Below are positions 11,703 to 24,307 of a stretch of 64,000 nt of DNA, one piece after another. Numbering within the stretch: the stretch's first letter is position 1; every line of letters starts with the position of its first letter. A program made the translations under genes and the position numbers. The notes below the pieces were generated by a model that was not told the DNA's origin, searched no databases, and worked only from the letters and a program-made list of their open reading frames with translations. Source of the DNA: Paraglomus occultum (taxonomy: Eukaryota > Glomeromycota > Glomeromycetes > Paraglomerales > Paraglomeraceae); the NCBI GenBank assembly GCA_910592205.1, contig CAJVPJ010000003.1, positions 41,513 through 105,512 on the forward strand. Reading direction: 5' to 3'.

Positions 11703-14700
11703 GTGAACTTGCAAGTCGTCTTGAATTGATGAGGAAATGGATGTTTATTCGAGGTAATATTTATAACAAGGCAGATGAGAAACGTGATTTATTTATTTGT
11801 TATTATGCCGTATCACTTGCGAGTTGTTTCTGTATTCTCACTTTAATTCATTAGCACGCAAATGCACGCTATATTTATATATATTGGACAGGAATTACCG
11901 TCAATTTCCTGTCATTTTATTCAAACATTTAACGAACAGAAATATTATTGGTGGTTATGTCATAACCGATACGATAGGTGTATTGAATATTGCAGCATGT
12001 TGTGTTACTCATTAGCCGCACAGACGAAGGAGAGTCTGGGAAATGCTTTTAGTTTAATGATGTCTTTTCGATATATATTTTACTACTTTATAATTATTAA
12101 TTATTATATTATAGTCGTCTGATATTTTAGATTATAGCAATAGTCCCTTGTTTAGCCCGTCTCGCTAAATTAATAGTTCCATTGCCGATAAAATTATCAA
12201 GAATGAATTTCGCATGCTTGCGTTAAAAAATCATGGCAATATGGTTATTATTATGTAATAATTATACGTAAACACAGGCGGATCCAGACTGTAGTATTAT
12301 ATAATTGTAAGGATATGGATGGGCAACTTCCTGATAAAGTGATTTGTAAAAGAATCTGCCAGAATTACAGAGTTATCGAATGATTAATAACTAAATGTAT
12401 AACAGTCAGGGGTCTGGACCGCTTAATAATAACGCACGGTGAATTTGCTAATGCTACAAACTCAAAGATGAGTCTAGAACGTTTGCTTACATAATACACT
12501 AAATTAGGGGGATGCGTAACCAATAACGACAATAATAAGATTATTGCATAGACTCCATTCATCGGAATCTCCTAATCGAGACTAGCCTCCCCATAGGCGG
12601 AAGCCAACGTTCAGCCTTACCCAGAATCATATTTTATTATTATGTAATTCGCATATATGAAAATACGGTTTAATATGTATGATAGTGACGACAATAACGG
12701 ATTTAGACGGGTGCGCAGAAAGGTAAAAAGTTTATCATTGTGGATATAACAAATCTGGAGGGAATGGACAATGTACTAATAACACACTTCCACTCAACTG
12801 CGTAATGATCGAACAATGACAGTGATATATTGACGTAACGTTTCTGTCATTATGATTATGACGTTGACTCCTTGTCGGCTAAATTGTTGACCATAAAAAG
12901 AGAAGGAAAAAGAAATTTCCCCTTTTCCCCCATGAAACCCTCAGTCGATCTTCAATTAACGCAAAAGAACTTTGGCCTTGATTGGGTCTATCAATATCGA
13001 ATGCTTGGTAATTAAATTGTCCGCCTTCTTATTTTCAAATGTAATGTTTCGTACTAATCGTTTTAAATCGATCGATATTATTTCTTCAACCCCATTCATT
13101 CTTGAAATCGCACAATTCCTCATCGTTCCCCCAATCGTAGATTTTCTAGACGCAAGCATTTACATAATTGGTAAGTAACAGTCAAACCATTGTCAAACTC
13201 GCGATCTCCGCATTTTGCCTGACAAACGGACTTGTTGCCGCGATGCTCCGAAGTGGTCGCAAAATAAATATACCAACGTACAGCAATAAATAAAAATGTT
13301 GCACATAAAAACTTTCTTTTTTTTTTCTTTCTAATTGAGATTCGTAGTTTATTTCTATAAACGGAGACTTAAGCGATGCGATATAATAATGAATAAAGCA
13401 TTGAACACGAGCAAGGGTTTAATTTTATGACCGGTGGATCAACGAAATGATTCGATTAATTAAAAAGAAAGAAAGCTTTTTCTGGCAAAGTAAAATCTAC
13501 GCATTCCAGTTAATATTAATGAATCATTGTTTTGTCATCTTCATGCAAGTAAAGCTTAACCATCTTGTGGCAGACTACTTAAAATACGGTAGTACAATGA
13601 TGCTTTCTTTTGTTCTCGAAGGTTGTCATTCATAAGCAGAAATGCTGTTAATTAGCTATATATTGACGGGATATGCGATTACTCCGAACTATGGTGGCGT
13701 ATTTTGTAGAATGTTACTAAATAAACAACCAGGCCGGCACGAATTTTTCCGGTATGCAAGGATAGCATAGATAGAGAAAAGGTATATCACACATACTAAC
13801 TACGCGGGATGGCCGAAATGATACGAATGGCGATATGTAAAACTATGATGTGCTCACAGATCGCCAATAAATTTTTTGTTTTGTTCATTTAACGTCATCG
13901 CTATTCTAGCTGCAGCATCAACAACGATTTGCAACAACTTGTAGTATTGGTTCTGATAGTCTTGATAATAATATGTTAAGAGACCCAATGAAAGTCCTGC
14001 ATTGTCATTCCAGATTGCGTCAACGAATTACGAATAAAGTCGTTTTACGTTAATACGGACTATCCATTAATCCGTTAAAGCGGACTCTTATCTTTGTACC
14101 GAATTTTCATGTGAATTGTTCAAATAAACATTTCAGCCTTCTTTGTCTCCTTATTTATCTTTGGTTCTTTGTTAATTAAATCCTCCAATCACGTTTGCTT
14201 TAAACTCTGCTATTTATAGTGCTATACTTGTTATTTACAGTTTTATTGAGATTGATCGCGCGTTGTTCATATAGTATAAATGAACCGGACATTCATTAAT
14301 GCGGAGTTTCACCGTGTTCAAATATAACTACTAAATAGTGTCATCGCTTTAATGTCTTTAATATATACGCCTTATTTTCTGCCAATCTGATACGTCATTC
14401 GCGCTATTTCGACCACGCCACACTTAATAAGATTGTGATACGACGACGATTATATTTTTAGAAAACATCAGGGCCTTACTATTATTGTCACCAAACTGTC
14501 CCCGATCAACAACAGACGCGTATAGACACGAGACTCGACGTCATTTTACAGCAAAAAATTCATCTTTTTTTTTACTCGAGACCTGCGATTTTATTTTATT
14601 TCCCCGCTAGTAATACACGTGAATCCGTTAGTGCAACCAGTGACACTATATGGGCAAACGGATATGCTTCACATGAAGCAATATAAAATACATATGTACA

Positions 14701-14737
14701 TACATGATACAATATTCCCAATCCATATCCAAAGCCC
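11703..14737. other. Intergenic, mostly featureless
   Basis: Three kilobases of AT-rich DNA between the two methyltransferase genes. Overlapping short open frames occur at 12956-13178 on both strands, with no domain and no spliceable continuation that I could find. A degenerate inverted-repeat candidate at 14038-14316 is listed separately. Confidence 0.5.
14038..14316. mobile_element. Possible degenerate pogo/Tigger-type MITE
   Basis: Reading inward, the left end has GTTAATACGGACTATCC followed by ATTAATCCGTTAAAGCGGAC. The right end, read inward on the minus strand, has GGTGAAACTCCGCATTAATG then AATGTCCGG. Both ends carry the CGGAC/TTAAT vocabulary typical of pogo-family termini, but pairing is imperfect and I cannot define a target-site duplication. 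There is no coding capacity inside. It may be an old non-autonomous element or a chance similarity. Confidence 0.25.
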
Positions 14738-15978
14738 TCACATTATACAGCCGCCCATTCCAATCCCATCGCACCTCCCAACTATTTTTCGCCCCCAATG
14801 CCTATAACTATTTACCCAACTCTCTCTCTCATTTAATTCCTCCAAAAGTGCAGCAACAATTTCCATATACTCTTCCTTGTTCAATGCCCATTTAGACATT
14901 AAGAGTTCTTCATGGATCACCCCAAAACACATTTTAATCATTTCGTACGATGCCATTCCCAAGCGACCCCCACGACCACCTATAAGAAGACGTTGATGAG
15001 CCTTCTGAAGCGAAGTTAAGACGTAAGTATGACTGAGCAAATCTGGTAATGATTCGGATGGTTGAAAAGATTGTTCTCCATGCTTTTCGCTTTGGGCTTT
15101 GACTAGAAACAAAAACAGAGGGGTAGATTTAACAATGAATCAGCGGCTCATTATGTTATATGATCGTTTAAAAAAAATTAAATAAATCAAAACTAACGTT
15201 TAAATTCCTCGCTAAACATTGCAAAGTATGGACCGGCTTCAGGAGAATGCTCAAATTCGCTTAGTTCAATGTATCCGCCAGGTTTCAATATTCTGTAGAT
15301 AATGAAGATAGTCACATAAACGTTTATCAACCTCACCTAGCGAGCGCTATGAATCGTTGGAAATCAAATTTCATGATCGCTCACCTAACAAGTTCGGTGA
15401 TGGCCTTTTCGTAATTTTCCTTGTTGAATACCGTTAACATGTTGCTCATTCGTACGTAATCAAAAGTATCATCGTCGAATGGTAATCTCGTTAATAAATT
15501 GCCTCGCATAAAGTACACATTCATAGGTCGTATTTGGCTTGGGAATACCGATGATGTCTTGTCTAGACCTATAAATTCTGATGCCGGGTAATTGTTTGCC
15601 TGTTCGAGTATCCAGTTACCGTTCCCACACCTTTTTCAAAAGAATCAAAAATTTTGTTGTTTGGTTTTTTTTTTAGTAAAAGAAGTAGAGAATAAAAATT
15701 TGAATAGTCGTTGGTTTTTTTGACCAACAACAAAGAAAAACTCACCCCGCATCTAGCACTTTGGCTCCGATCTCCAACCGCTTGGCCACCGGTGCGCTGA
15801 AAGACGATTTCCATGCTGTTTTTTCGACGGCATACATCAAGTGCATGAATTCTTCCATCTCCTGTTCTTTTTTCCCCAAGCCATCATCATCACTTAATAA
15901 AGTCATTGCGGCAGGTCGTTTCCTGCAATAGCGAAAAGGAAGCCGACGGCATCGTATCTTTGTGTTGGCCGTTCCCAT
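14738..15978 (-). CDS. SAM-dependent methyltransferase (copy 2)
   Basis: Four exons on the minus strand: 15978-15746, 15630-15385, 15292-15198, 15102-14738; 312 residues. The N-terminus is MGTANTKIRCRR, again Met-Gly and basic. Motif I VLDAGCGNGNW (about 73-83) is split by the first intron at the same place and phase as in copy 1. It is followed by EFIGLDKTS, LPFDDDTFDYVRM and RILKPGGYIELSEFE. Known: class I SAM methyltransferase; substrate unknown. The shared structure with 10427-11702 on the same strand shows a paralog pair separated by 3 kb. The ATG at 15978 is the first in frame. The last exon ends with a Gly/Met-rich tail that copy 1 lacks. Confidence 0.9.
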
Positions 15979-18238
15979 CGTGCTCTCAAAGTAGATGGAT
16001 TATATGGAATCTATGGACGTGAAAATTTACAAGTATGACGGCTCTATTCTTGCGTGTTTGTGAATGTTTGCATGTAATGAATGTGTGAGTGTATGAATGT
16101 TTGCGTGTAATGAATGTACGGGTGTATGAATGTATGCGTGTATGAGTGTATGAGTGTATGAGTGTATGAGTGTATGAGTGTATGAGTGTATGAGTGTATG
16201 AGTGTATGAATGTATGGCGTGTAGTGAAGGAATGCGTGTATATATATGCAGTATACAAGTGTATGTGTATAATTCAAAAGGAAGGAATATGTGTCGCTTG
16301 GACTATTGGACTTGTCGTAATGAGGTAAGCGTTTGAAAGACCCCTCAACTTATATCTGAATCATTCAAACTCTAAACAATCGTGTTGCAATGAAATACAC
16401 TTTGATCATATAATGCATACAAAAAAAAATAAAATTTGTTGTTTGCGATTTTTTGCGCTTATGCAACAAGGTCCACCCATTCTTAAACAATTTCTCTACT
16501 CCCTTTCCCCCTTACATCACTAAATTGAGATCTTCGGGTTGAATGACCACAAATGGAATGGTATGAAATAATTAGTAATGAGCGATTGGGACGAGAAAAC
16601 ATTAATTTAATGTACGACAAAGAAAGACGAGTATATTATTTTATTCTGATCGCGCAAATTGAATGGCCATTCTTATTATTGTATGGTCTCGTGTGGAAAC
16701 TAAATAGCGGTTGGTTGCAGAAGTCTATTACAAACGTCCGAAAATAAACGAGGCCGCCTTTTTAATGGTTAATATTAAACATAAAACTCTGTTTCCGGAA
16801 TTAGCAAGGTTAAGATTGGGCAGACATATGGACGAGCAATTAATGAACAATAGCATTAATTATTGGGGGGCAGAGAGAAGAAAGACGATATTCGATGTGC
16901 AACTTTAAGTGAGAGATTGCCAAATGTCATACAAGCAAACGAGTGTGTCTGATTTCCTAATTTTATTACATCATGGTCTCAGTAACACACATTTTCTATA
17001 ATAATAAAGAAATCTGATTTTTGATTGTTCTTATCCCTTTGGCATACCGTCCCTGTAAAAGTTAACTTTATCCGATAGACTGTTTGCGAATTACACACAA
17101 TAATAACAATACATGATCGTTATACCATATTTGTCGATCACGCCACTGCTCCACAATGTTTAGAATCTTCTGATCATTCGTCGTTTGCTGATTCGTCCGT
17201 CAATGAACCCTCAGACAAGAGAACAGTAAAAGACGATTCCCGTTTTCGCAACGTCGCAACAACATACGCAAGCACAACGTAGTACTTATTGTTGACCAGT
17301 CACGGGATTGTTCCCGTAACCAGATGTATTAGTATTTTTGAAACCCGTTTCAATGATTTTCCGCTGCTCTCAAACTCGGGTGGTTTTTTCTGTCTTTAAT
17401 CTCAACCCTTCATATATCAACTTTACTTGACTGGTAAATCGATGCTTCTGAACCCCTTCTCTCTTTTCATTTATTCGCATTAATTATTCATTTCATCAGA
17501 TCGCACTTGTGTTGACATCTCATTTGACAATTTTGTAATGCCATCAAATCGATTAAAGTTTCCGTATTACCTTTGTTACAATAACCAATAAAATCTAAAG
17601 TCTACCCTCCATTTACAATTCTCTCCTCACACGAAAATTTCAGGCACACCTAATTACCTAAAAAGTCTATGGTTAAGCACCTTACACAATCCACTCAGTC
17701 AGTCAAACTCATATAGTTGGGATTCTGTTGGCCCAGATTAAAATTGTCGTATTCAATCCACGATTAAACAGCGGTTATTGGGTTATTGTTTAGCCGCGGC
17801 TTTTGTTTCTTTTAGAATCACTCACGTGTCTTAATTTCAGTATTGCTCAGAAACTAAATCTCGTAAAGGTTGCTTTATTTTTTTTTAAAAATTGCCAAGC
17901 TTATGTTTGGCCACCATCATGTCACAATGCCATACTAATACTCAAGGTCAATAAGTTTTGTACACAAATTCGATACGCCAGTGACACGCTTTCCGGCACG
18001 ATATTATTCCATATATTTTTGATGCTCACAATACTAACCGTACTTAATATTATGCTTTTCACATATTCTGTACAGTCACAACCATTTATTTATGTTTTCA
18101 AAACACGTTTATCGGACTAGATTTGGTTTTATTGGTGGTCTTTTTTTTATCATTGTAAGAATTATAATAACGTAGGGATACCCTAGAAATATTGCCCTAT
18201 CATTTGCTTTAATTCAATAAATTGCTTATCGCAACAAA
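15979..18238. other. Intergenic, minisatellite plus no recognised gene
   Basis: Apart from the minisatellite at 16059-16217, this stretch has two overlapping 64-65-codon frames at 16553-16908 and one non-ATG frame at 17803-18120, none with a recognisable domain. It must contain the methyltransferase copy 2 promoter on its left side and the 3' flank of the MCM-like gene on its right. Confidence 0.5.
16059..16217. repeat. 8-bp minisatellite (TGAGTGTA)n with imperfect flanks
   Basis: Positions 16141-16208 are about 8.5 near-perfect copies of the octamer TATGAGTG. The preceding 80 bp contain related 8- and 16-bp variants such as TGAATGTTTGCGTGTA. The repeat lies 80-240 bp upstream of the methyltransferase start at 15978, in its promoter or 5' UTR. 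Its reading frames on the minus strand give meaningless Thr/His/Ile/Tyr repeats. Confidence 0.9.
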
Positions 18239-21200
18239 CTATCCAAACAAGCGAAAATGTTGAAATTCTTCGCTGTCCATATCAATCTCTACCCATCGAC
18301 GTCTTGCGCTCGTACTGGTGTCTCCATCGTTCCCGGTGGTACGTGCGTCTGGCGTTTTTTGACTAGTGTTGCTGTCCATTACATCAAGGGAGCTTTCATC
18401 GCCAAAGTACCCTTGAACGCTAGCTGTAATATTTGTCCGAGTATCCGTTTGAACTGTGGGTGCGTTATCGTTTTCAAGCGTGTTAAATATACGCAACAAA
18501 TGTTGGTACATTTTTGACATTTTTTCGTCGTCGTATCTGGATAGATTATAGAAGTATTGGAGTCGTCTGTCGTTTGTTTCGCAATCATCAAATTCATTCG
18601 TTTCGGGTACCTGGTCATTCAACAAACATTTTCAGATAGAAACTAACGCGAACAACGTGATACAGCATGTATTACTTCAAATCAAATTACCTCATCCTCA
18701 TCCGTGGTAACACCGTACAAATTGTGTAAATTTTCCTGATCATCGCATAATATTGAAAAACCAAGTAGCGATCTACTTGAACCGTATTTCGTAGCAATGG
18801 ATTCTTCGACTAATAAAACGCTTGCAAGTGCGTCATCCAAACTGCCAACACTTCGAAGACAAAGCTACGACAAACGCAAAGGGACGATTAGCAAAAAATA
18901 ACAACAGATTAGACAAAAATTTGTAGTAGCGACGGTACTTTTGCATGACATATTGCCAGAGTGAGCAAAGTCTAGTAATTAATAAAATAAGTATTAATTG
19001 TGAATAAAAAGACACATTATTTCTGTTTTTAATGATACCAACTTCTAGCAGGGCAGTCGACGATGAATAGCCATGACTTCCTCCTTTTAGTTTTCGAAAG
19101 GTTAAGTAGTATTTCCGAAGTAAATCTTTACATTCCTTTGACAATCTAATCTCGCAGTCGGTTAATAAATATTGCTTGTAAATACTTTTGACAAACATTA
19201 GAAAATTGCCTTACGTGACTTCGATGCTACGCGCCGCTACAATATACTATTAGATCGTGAGCATTGTTGGATATAAAAAACTAATATATTATTAACAGGG
19301 TAGAAATATTTACACTCTTAAAATCTTCCAATGACACGCGTCCATTGAGTTTTCCATTTTCGGAATATTGGTCGAAAACGTGATTAATGAGCGAATTAGA
19401 TGTTTCAGAGTCGACCGTTTCCTTTATATAAATTACAAGATCAAATGTACTTTTATACAGTAGAGTTATTATCACTTCGTGTGACTACAAAATTCGTCAA
19501 TTAATACTTACTCGACAATCGGCTTTACAAGAGCTCTGCATACAATCTACAGTAATCGTAATCAATATTAATGTAAACATTTATATGAATAATCTTGCTC
19601 TCGACCGTCAACCATCTCTTACCTCAACGCCATACTGATTCACATCTTTATGAGTTGGTAGGTTCTTTCCCTTAGTTGTTGTTTTTCTTGTAGTTGACCA
19701 TGCCCAGAGACACGCATCAATATCCATACACAACTGATGGTATTGTGTCTCCAGTGTCGGTTGTGAAGTAGGTGTCATGACTACCAATTAATATAAATCG
19801 TTGAAAGCTAATCGCATTACGGAAACAAGATCTTCGATGTAAAAACGATATAACCTATCATCGCCTTGCTACCTTGTCTAACATCATTAACGTCTTTCTT
19901 AGACAATGTTTCCATATCCACTAGTAAAATTCCATCATCAACCCTTGACAAAATTGTAGCTGTAATAATGAACAATATGTAATATTAATTTGCAATATTA
20001 ATATACAGTAAAGCATGCGTTTTTTATATTCACATTCGAGTGCTGCCTCCGACCGAGGTTTTTTTTCTCCGTACTCTACTGAAAAGAGTGGTTGTCTTTT
20101 ATTACCAATTCCATAAGTCCATTCCTCGTGTCTTGCAATGATATATTAGTATCAAATTATTGAAATTCAGACGAAAAAAAAAAAAAAGAAACAAAATTAC
20201 CTAGTAAAGTTGGATACATGTCGCAATAATCTTCTGACAGTATTATTGTATTTATCGCAAATAATAAGTAAATGCAGCTTATTAAAACTATTAATATGCT
20301 TGACAGGCTTCTCGGATATTGATATGAGACTTGTTAAATACAATAATGCGTTAGTATATATAATCATGCCGAAAACCGATTATATTATTATTAATTACCT
20401 TAATAACAGGCACAGTTTGATTTTCCTATATGCTTTTGTAGGGGCAACATCTTCTAAAAGTGTGTCAATTAATTAATAAATTTTTGTTTACTAAGCCAAC
20501 AATTACTCACCACAGAACACATCAACAACACGTTGAGTAAATGACCAAGCCGACAAATTTGCTGAAGTAAGTACAGTTAAAACTTGCTATTTTCAACATT
20601 TAAATTATACACAACGCTCTAGTTACCCGATTGCAAAAGAGTGAAGTATTCAGACGTTTGCATTAACCTGTCATGGTTATTGAGTGACTGATGCATCGAT
20701 GACAGTTATTAGCATTACTATTTGATTTACTATTCAAATCACGTTCACTTACCGCTATGTTTTTGATATTAATAACCTTTATATTTAATATCGATTAAAT
20801 TTTAATATTCATATGACAAACAACAAGAAAGCTTGTATGCACTTACTTCGACATGCACACCCGTGTCAATTGTATTGTTGACTCGGTATACGTTAGCTTT
20901 TACATTTACAATGTGTAAGAGATGTAGTGAGTACATTTTTCCTTGTAACATCAGCATATGTGACATACCATCAAGTCCATGAAAATGTCTCTTTGCAAAT
21001 CCAATAATTTCTACAAACTGTCCTATTTTTACTGCATTAGCAAAATCATCTACAGAAATGAGATATGAAGGAATACACGTCATTCAATGTACGAGACTAA
21101 GGACGCAGTCACTTGTAATGTTTTACGCGAACGTAACAATACCTGTGAGAACCGCAATAATACTGCCGCCGAACGATCCAGGCGGAGAAAGCGTGGGACT

Positions 21201-23251
21201 TTGGGATGAAATACGAATGCGTTGGTAAGCTGGATAGATAGGTTTCACATAATCGTGTCAATAATTACAAGAATAAAGCTAAATTTGTGAATAAATTGAT
21301 AGTAAAAGAAGGACTTAACTGGTATAGACTCTGTCTACAACTAGTTCTTTCATCCGAACACCGCAATGCGAACATTCTAAATCAATATCGTTTAACCTTG
21401 CGCTTAGACGTTTGCAAGTACATAATTAATAAAGTAATTTCGTTGTATGTCGTAATAAGACTTGTAAAAAAACCACAAAAACCTTGTGCTTGTTTTTAAA
21501 AACACTTTTCCCTCGGTCCGCTTAATTACTCGATTTGTGCGAGCAGTGGGAATTACGTGGAGATAATTCTGATTTCGACAGTGTGAATTCTCGCAATGAA
21601 ATGTTTGACTATATCTAGAAAAAAAATAATAAAAATAAAAATAAATACATATATCATTAGTTAAGTAAATAGTACTAATATTTGAGAATACGACAGCAAT
21701 CTACAAACATTTCAAATGATGGAAGCCACATGCAATCTATAACTCCACGTAATATACATAGAGACCCGTTTTCACAATATCTGGTAACGTCATATATCTC
21801 TGCGATCGTGTTTAACCTATAGCTGAAATGGCCATAATAAAAATTGGTCAAATGTATCCAAAATGTTGCTTCCGTGGCTCGCAAGCAATATTAACAACGT
21901 ACCTTTCGCTAACGGAGTTCAACCTGATCCTACACCTTACCTGCTCAGCGAGGAGTATACTGTCGTTCTCAATGATAGATTGAAGAATTATTAGCGATGC
22001 TGTCGTAAAATCCTCGGTTATGTCAAAGAATGTTTCAGGTGTTAGAAGAGCCGACAATAGCGGAGCTGACGCAAATAGTGAATTTTTTGTTAATTAAACA
22101 TTCGTTGTTTATATAAAAGAGAATACACAAACAGGTACCGTCAAAGGATAAAAGTGTCTTAGCGTTGATATTAAACGTAACGTTGTATCGATTTATAGTA
22201 GAATTATGCTGTAGTTAAACATAATGGTAGTTGTCATAAAGTGGCTTATTGAAATATATGCGTAAAAACACTATACAATACTTTGCTACATTCTCTCTGT
22301 GACTGTTCTTTTGCTTCATGAATTTCTTGCATATGATATCTTGTAATATCTTTGAAATAAATATATATAAATATATTATTGACATCGTTAATTTAAATTA
22401 AATTTGTCACGTACAGAGCCTAATTTTTTCTATGCGTCGCACTTCTTCCGAATCAACAGGTAGCAAACGATTGTCAACCGAAAGTACCTGTGAAGACTGT
22501 TTAATGTTTATTATCTTAGTATTCAACGTAAATTTCTATACTAATATATCTTTAATTCCTCAAAATTTTTTTTACATACTTCGCTCTCAGTGCTTTCTTC
22601 ACAGGTCTTTTGTTTTTTATCTGTTGCAAGCGAAAAAGAATATTTTTGTATAAAGTCCTTTCTTTTCTGACTTATTTTATTTTCTAGCGTTGTTGAAGTC
22701 GGATACAGTGATGGCGGGCATGACATTCCAAGCTCATTCGTCGACGAGTCAACAGACGAACTATCATCATAATCATGAACATTGTCTACAATGGTGTTAT
22801 CGTAGTTGACAGTACTATTGTCGAAAATATTTGCATTGGCGTGAGACGCGTTATCGATAATTCCACCACTTTTGTTTATCAAGTTATTTGCGTTTGAAGC
22901 AATTGTTCGGTCGCTGCCTCCTCTATTCCATTCTTTCTGTAACCATTCGTTACGTGGTAATCGAAATCTTGCCCAATAAGCATCCATATTTCTGATCGAT
23001 TGAGTTGCTGCTCTGTTTTTTGAACAATCATCGCCAGATAATGTAGTCTGCCGGGGGCATAAACATGAATAGTCATCCTCCTCTTCGGACGTCATGTCAA
23101 GAAATAAAGTGCTATCTGGTGTTTTAGGGTTCTCGTCTCGCTTGTTATGTGGAATAATTTGCACAGGTTTGATTACATTGTTTTTGGTTGCAAATTCATC
23201 GTAGCGTCCTGTTTTGGTGCAGTCTTTTTGACGTGTGCTGTCGTAGTTCAT
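18239..23251 (-). CDS. MCM-domain protein resembling MCMDC2 (degenerate ATPase)
   Basis: 22 exons on the minus strand: 23251-22580, 22487-22415, 22065-21903, 21822-21709, 21614-21483, 21396-21320, 21229-21143, 21049-20847, 20776-20753, 20586-20511, 20453-20399, 20329-20201, 20131-20106, 20078-20034, 19959-19873, 19780-19623, 19546-19512, 19449-19316, 19209-19043, 18971-18939, 18864-18691, 18610-18239; 1011 residues. Residues 1-224 are a disordered acidic/Asn-rich extension. About 250-515 is an MCM OB domain with a split zinc site (HCENSHC, ECSHCGV), then YQRIRISS and VKIGQFVEIIGFA. About 516-890 is an AAA+-like region where Walker A is lost (LHLLIICDKYNN) and Walker B is GILLVDMETL. A winged/lid part (EDFKS, TLLTLAICHAK, VLLVEESIATKYG) aligns in order with animal MCMDC2, as I recall it. 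A role in meiotic recombination is inferred, not shown. Exons 9 and 13 are only 24 and 26 nt. The exon 4-5 junction is the least certain. Confidence 0.78.
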
Positions 23252-24307
23252 TGTATTTTGTATATTTTTATTTGTTTTTTTTTGATAACTGATTTTGAAT
23301 TGTGACAGCCTGTATTTATAAGTTTCTGTTGTTGCTGACGCGAGTTATAATTAAAATATCAATCACGTAAAGCGCGTAACGGCAATACGCATTATGTTAT
23401 CACTATTGGTATTCTTAATAAATTCGGAGTTTTTCAATTTAGGCGACATGTTTGAGAAATCAAAACGCCGCTAGCGATTAGAATTAACATGTTTTGACTA
23501 TGCAAAAAGACAGATCGAACAAACCCATTTTTTTGATAATTCGTTCGTAAAATTCAAAATTTTTAATTCACAGAGAATTATCCCTATGTTTAGTGTGTTA
23601 ATAACAATGGCAACAATAAATTAAGAGTCGATTGTCAGAAGATGCTCATCACCTGAAATATCCGTAATATGCTACGTTCGCTGAAATTTCCTCTTTTTTT
23701 TTTTTTTTTTTCAAACGGAAACATTCGCACAGCAGCAGCGACCAACGAGCAAATATCCATTGGACACAAATTGAATAATTCCCAATACAAATACATTGAT
23801 GAATATATTCGCAGATGAATATAAAAAATATACATATAATGTATCTAAAAATGGGAGAGTGCAAACATTTCCGAACAGACGCCCGCTAGCAATGAAAAAA
23901 TGTAATCATAAAAGTCAACGTTATCATTCATTCGGAATAGCAAGACTTCTAGGGAAAGGAACAGATAATAGACAGATTGGAAATGATAGAATAGACAATG
24001 CAATGGTGGAATAGGCATATGGCGGAATTGTTAATGAAATCAAAGCAAGAATAATAAATGGTAGAAATAACTGTATATTTATTAGTCTCATATCTGACAC
24101 AAGAGTGGATACCGATGATTACTATGAATGCTGTCATTTATAATGCGTAAAGTATTAAAGAAATGTTAGAGGTTTGAGCGAAAACGTAATTACTTCATTT
24201 TCTCGTTGTATAGTAAAAATCCGATGTAATCTTACGTTGGGAATTCTATCAAATTCTCCATTATCATTCGTAACGCTTTTTGATTTTGCCAATTCAACCC
24301 GGAATCT
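23252..24307. other. Intergenic, no gene seen
   Basis: Just over 1 kb upstream of the MCM-like gene. It contains an A/T homopolymer at 23693-23711 and short, domainless open frames. It must hold the promoter of the minus-strand gene starting at 23251. Confidence 0.5.

Noticed and set aside
12956-13178. Overlapping 67-68-codon frames on both strands
   Set aside because: No domain, no upstream or downstream exon, and length within chance expectation.
15986-16277. Open frames rich in Thr/His/Ile/Tyr on the minus strand
   Set aside because: They are translations of the octamer minisatellite.
17803-18120. 105-codon hydrophobic frame, possible membrane protein
   Set aside because: It begins with TTG rather than ATG and the hydrophobicity follows from T-rich DNA; no supporting splice sites.
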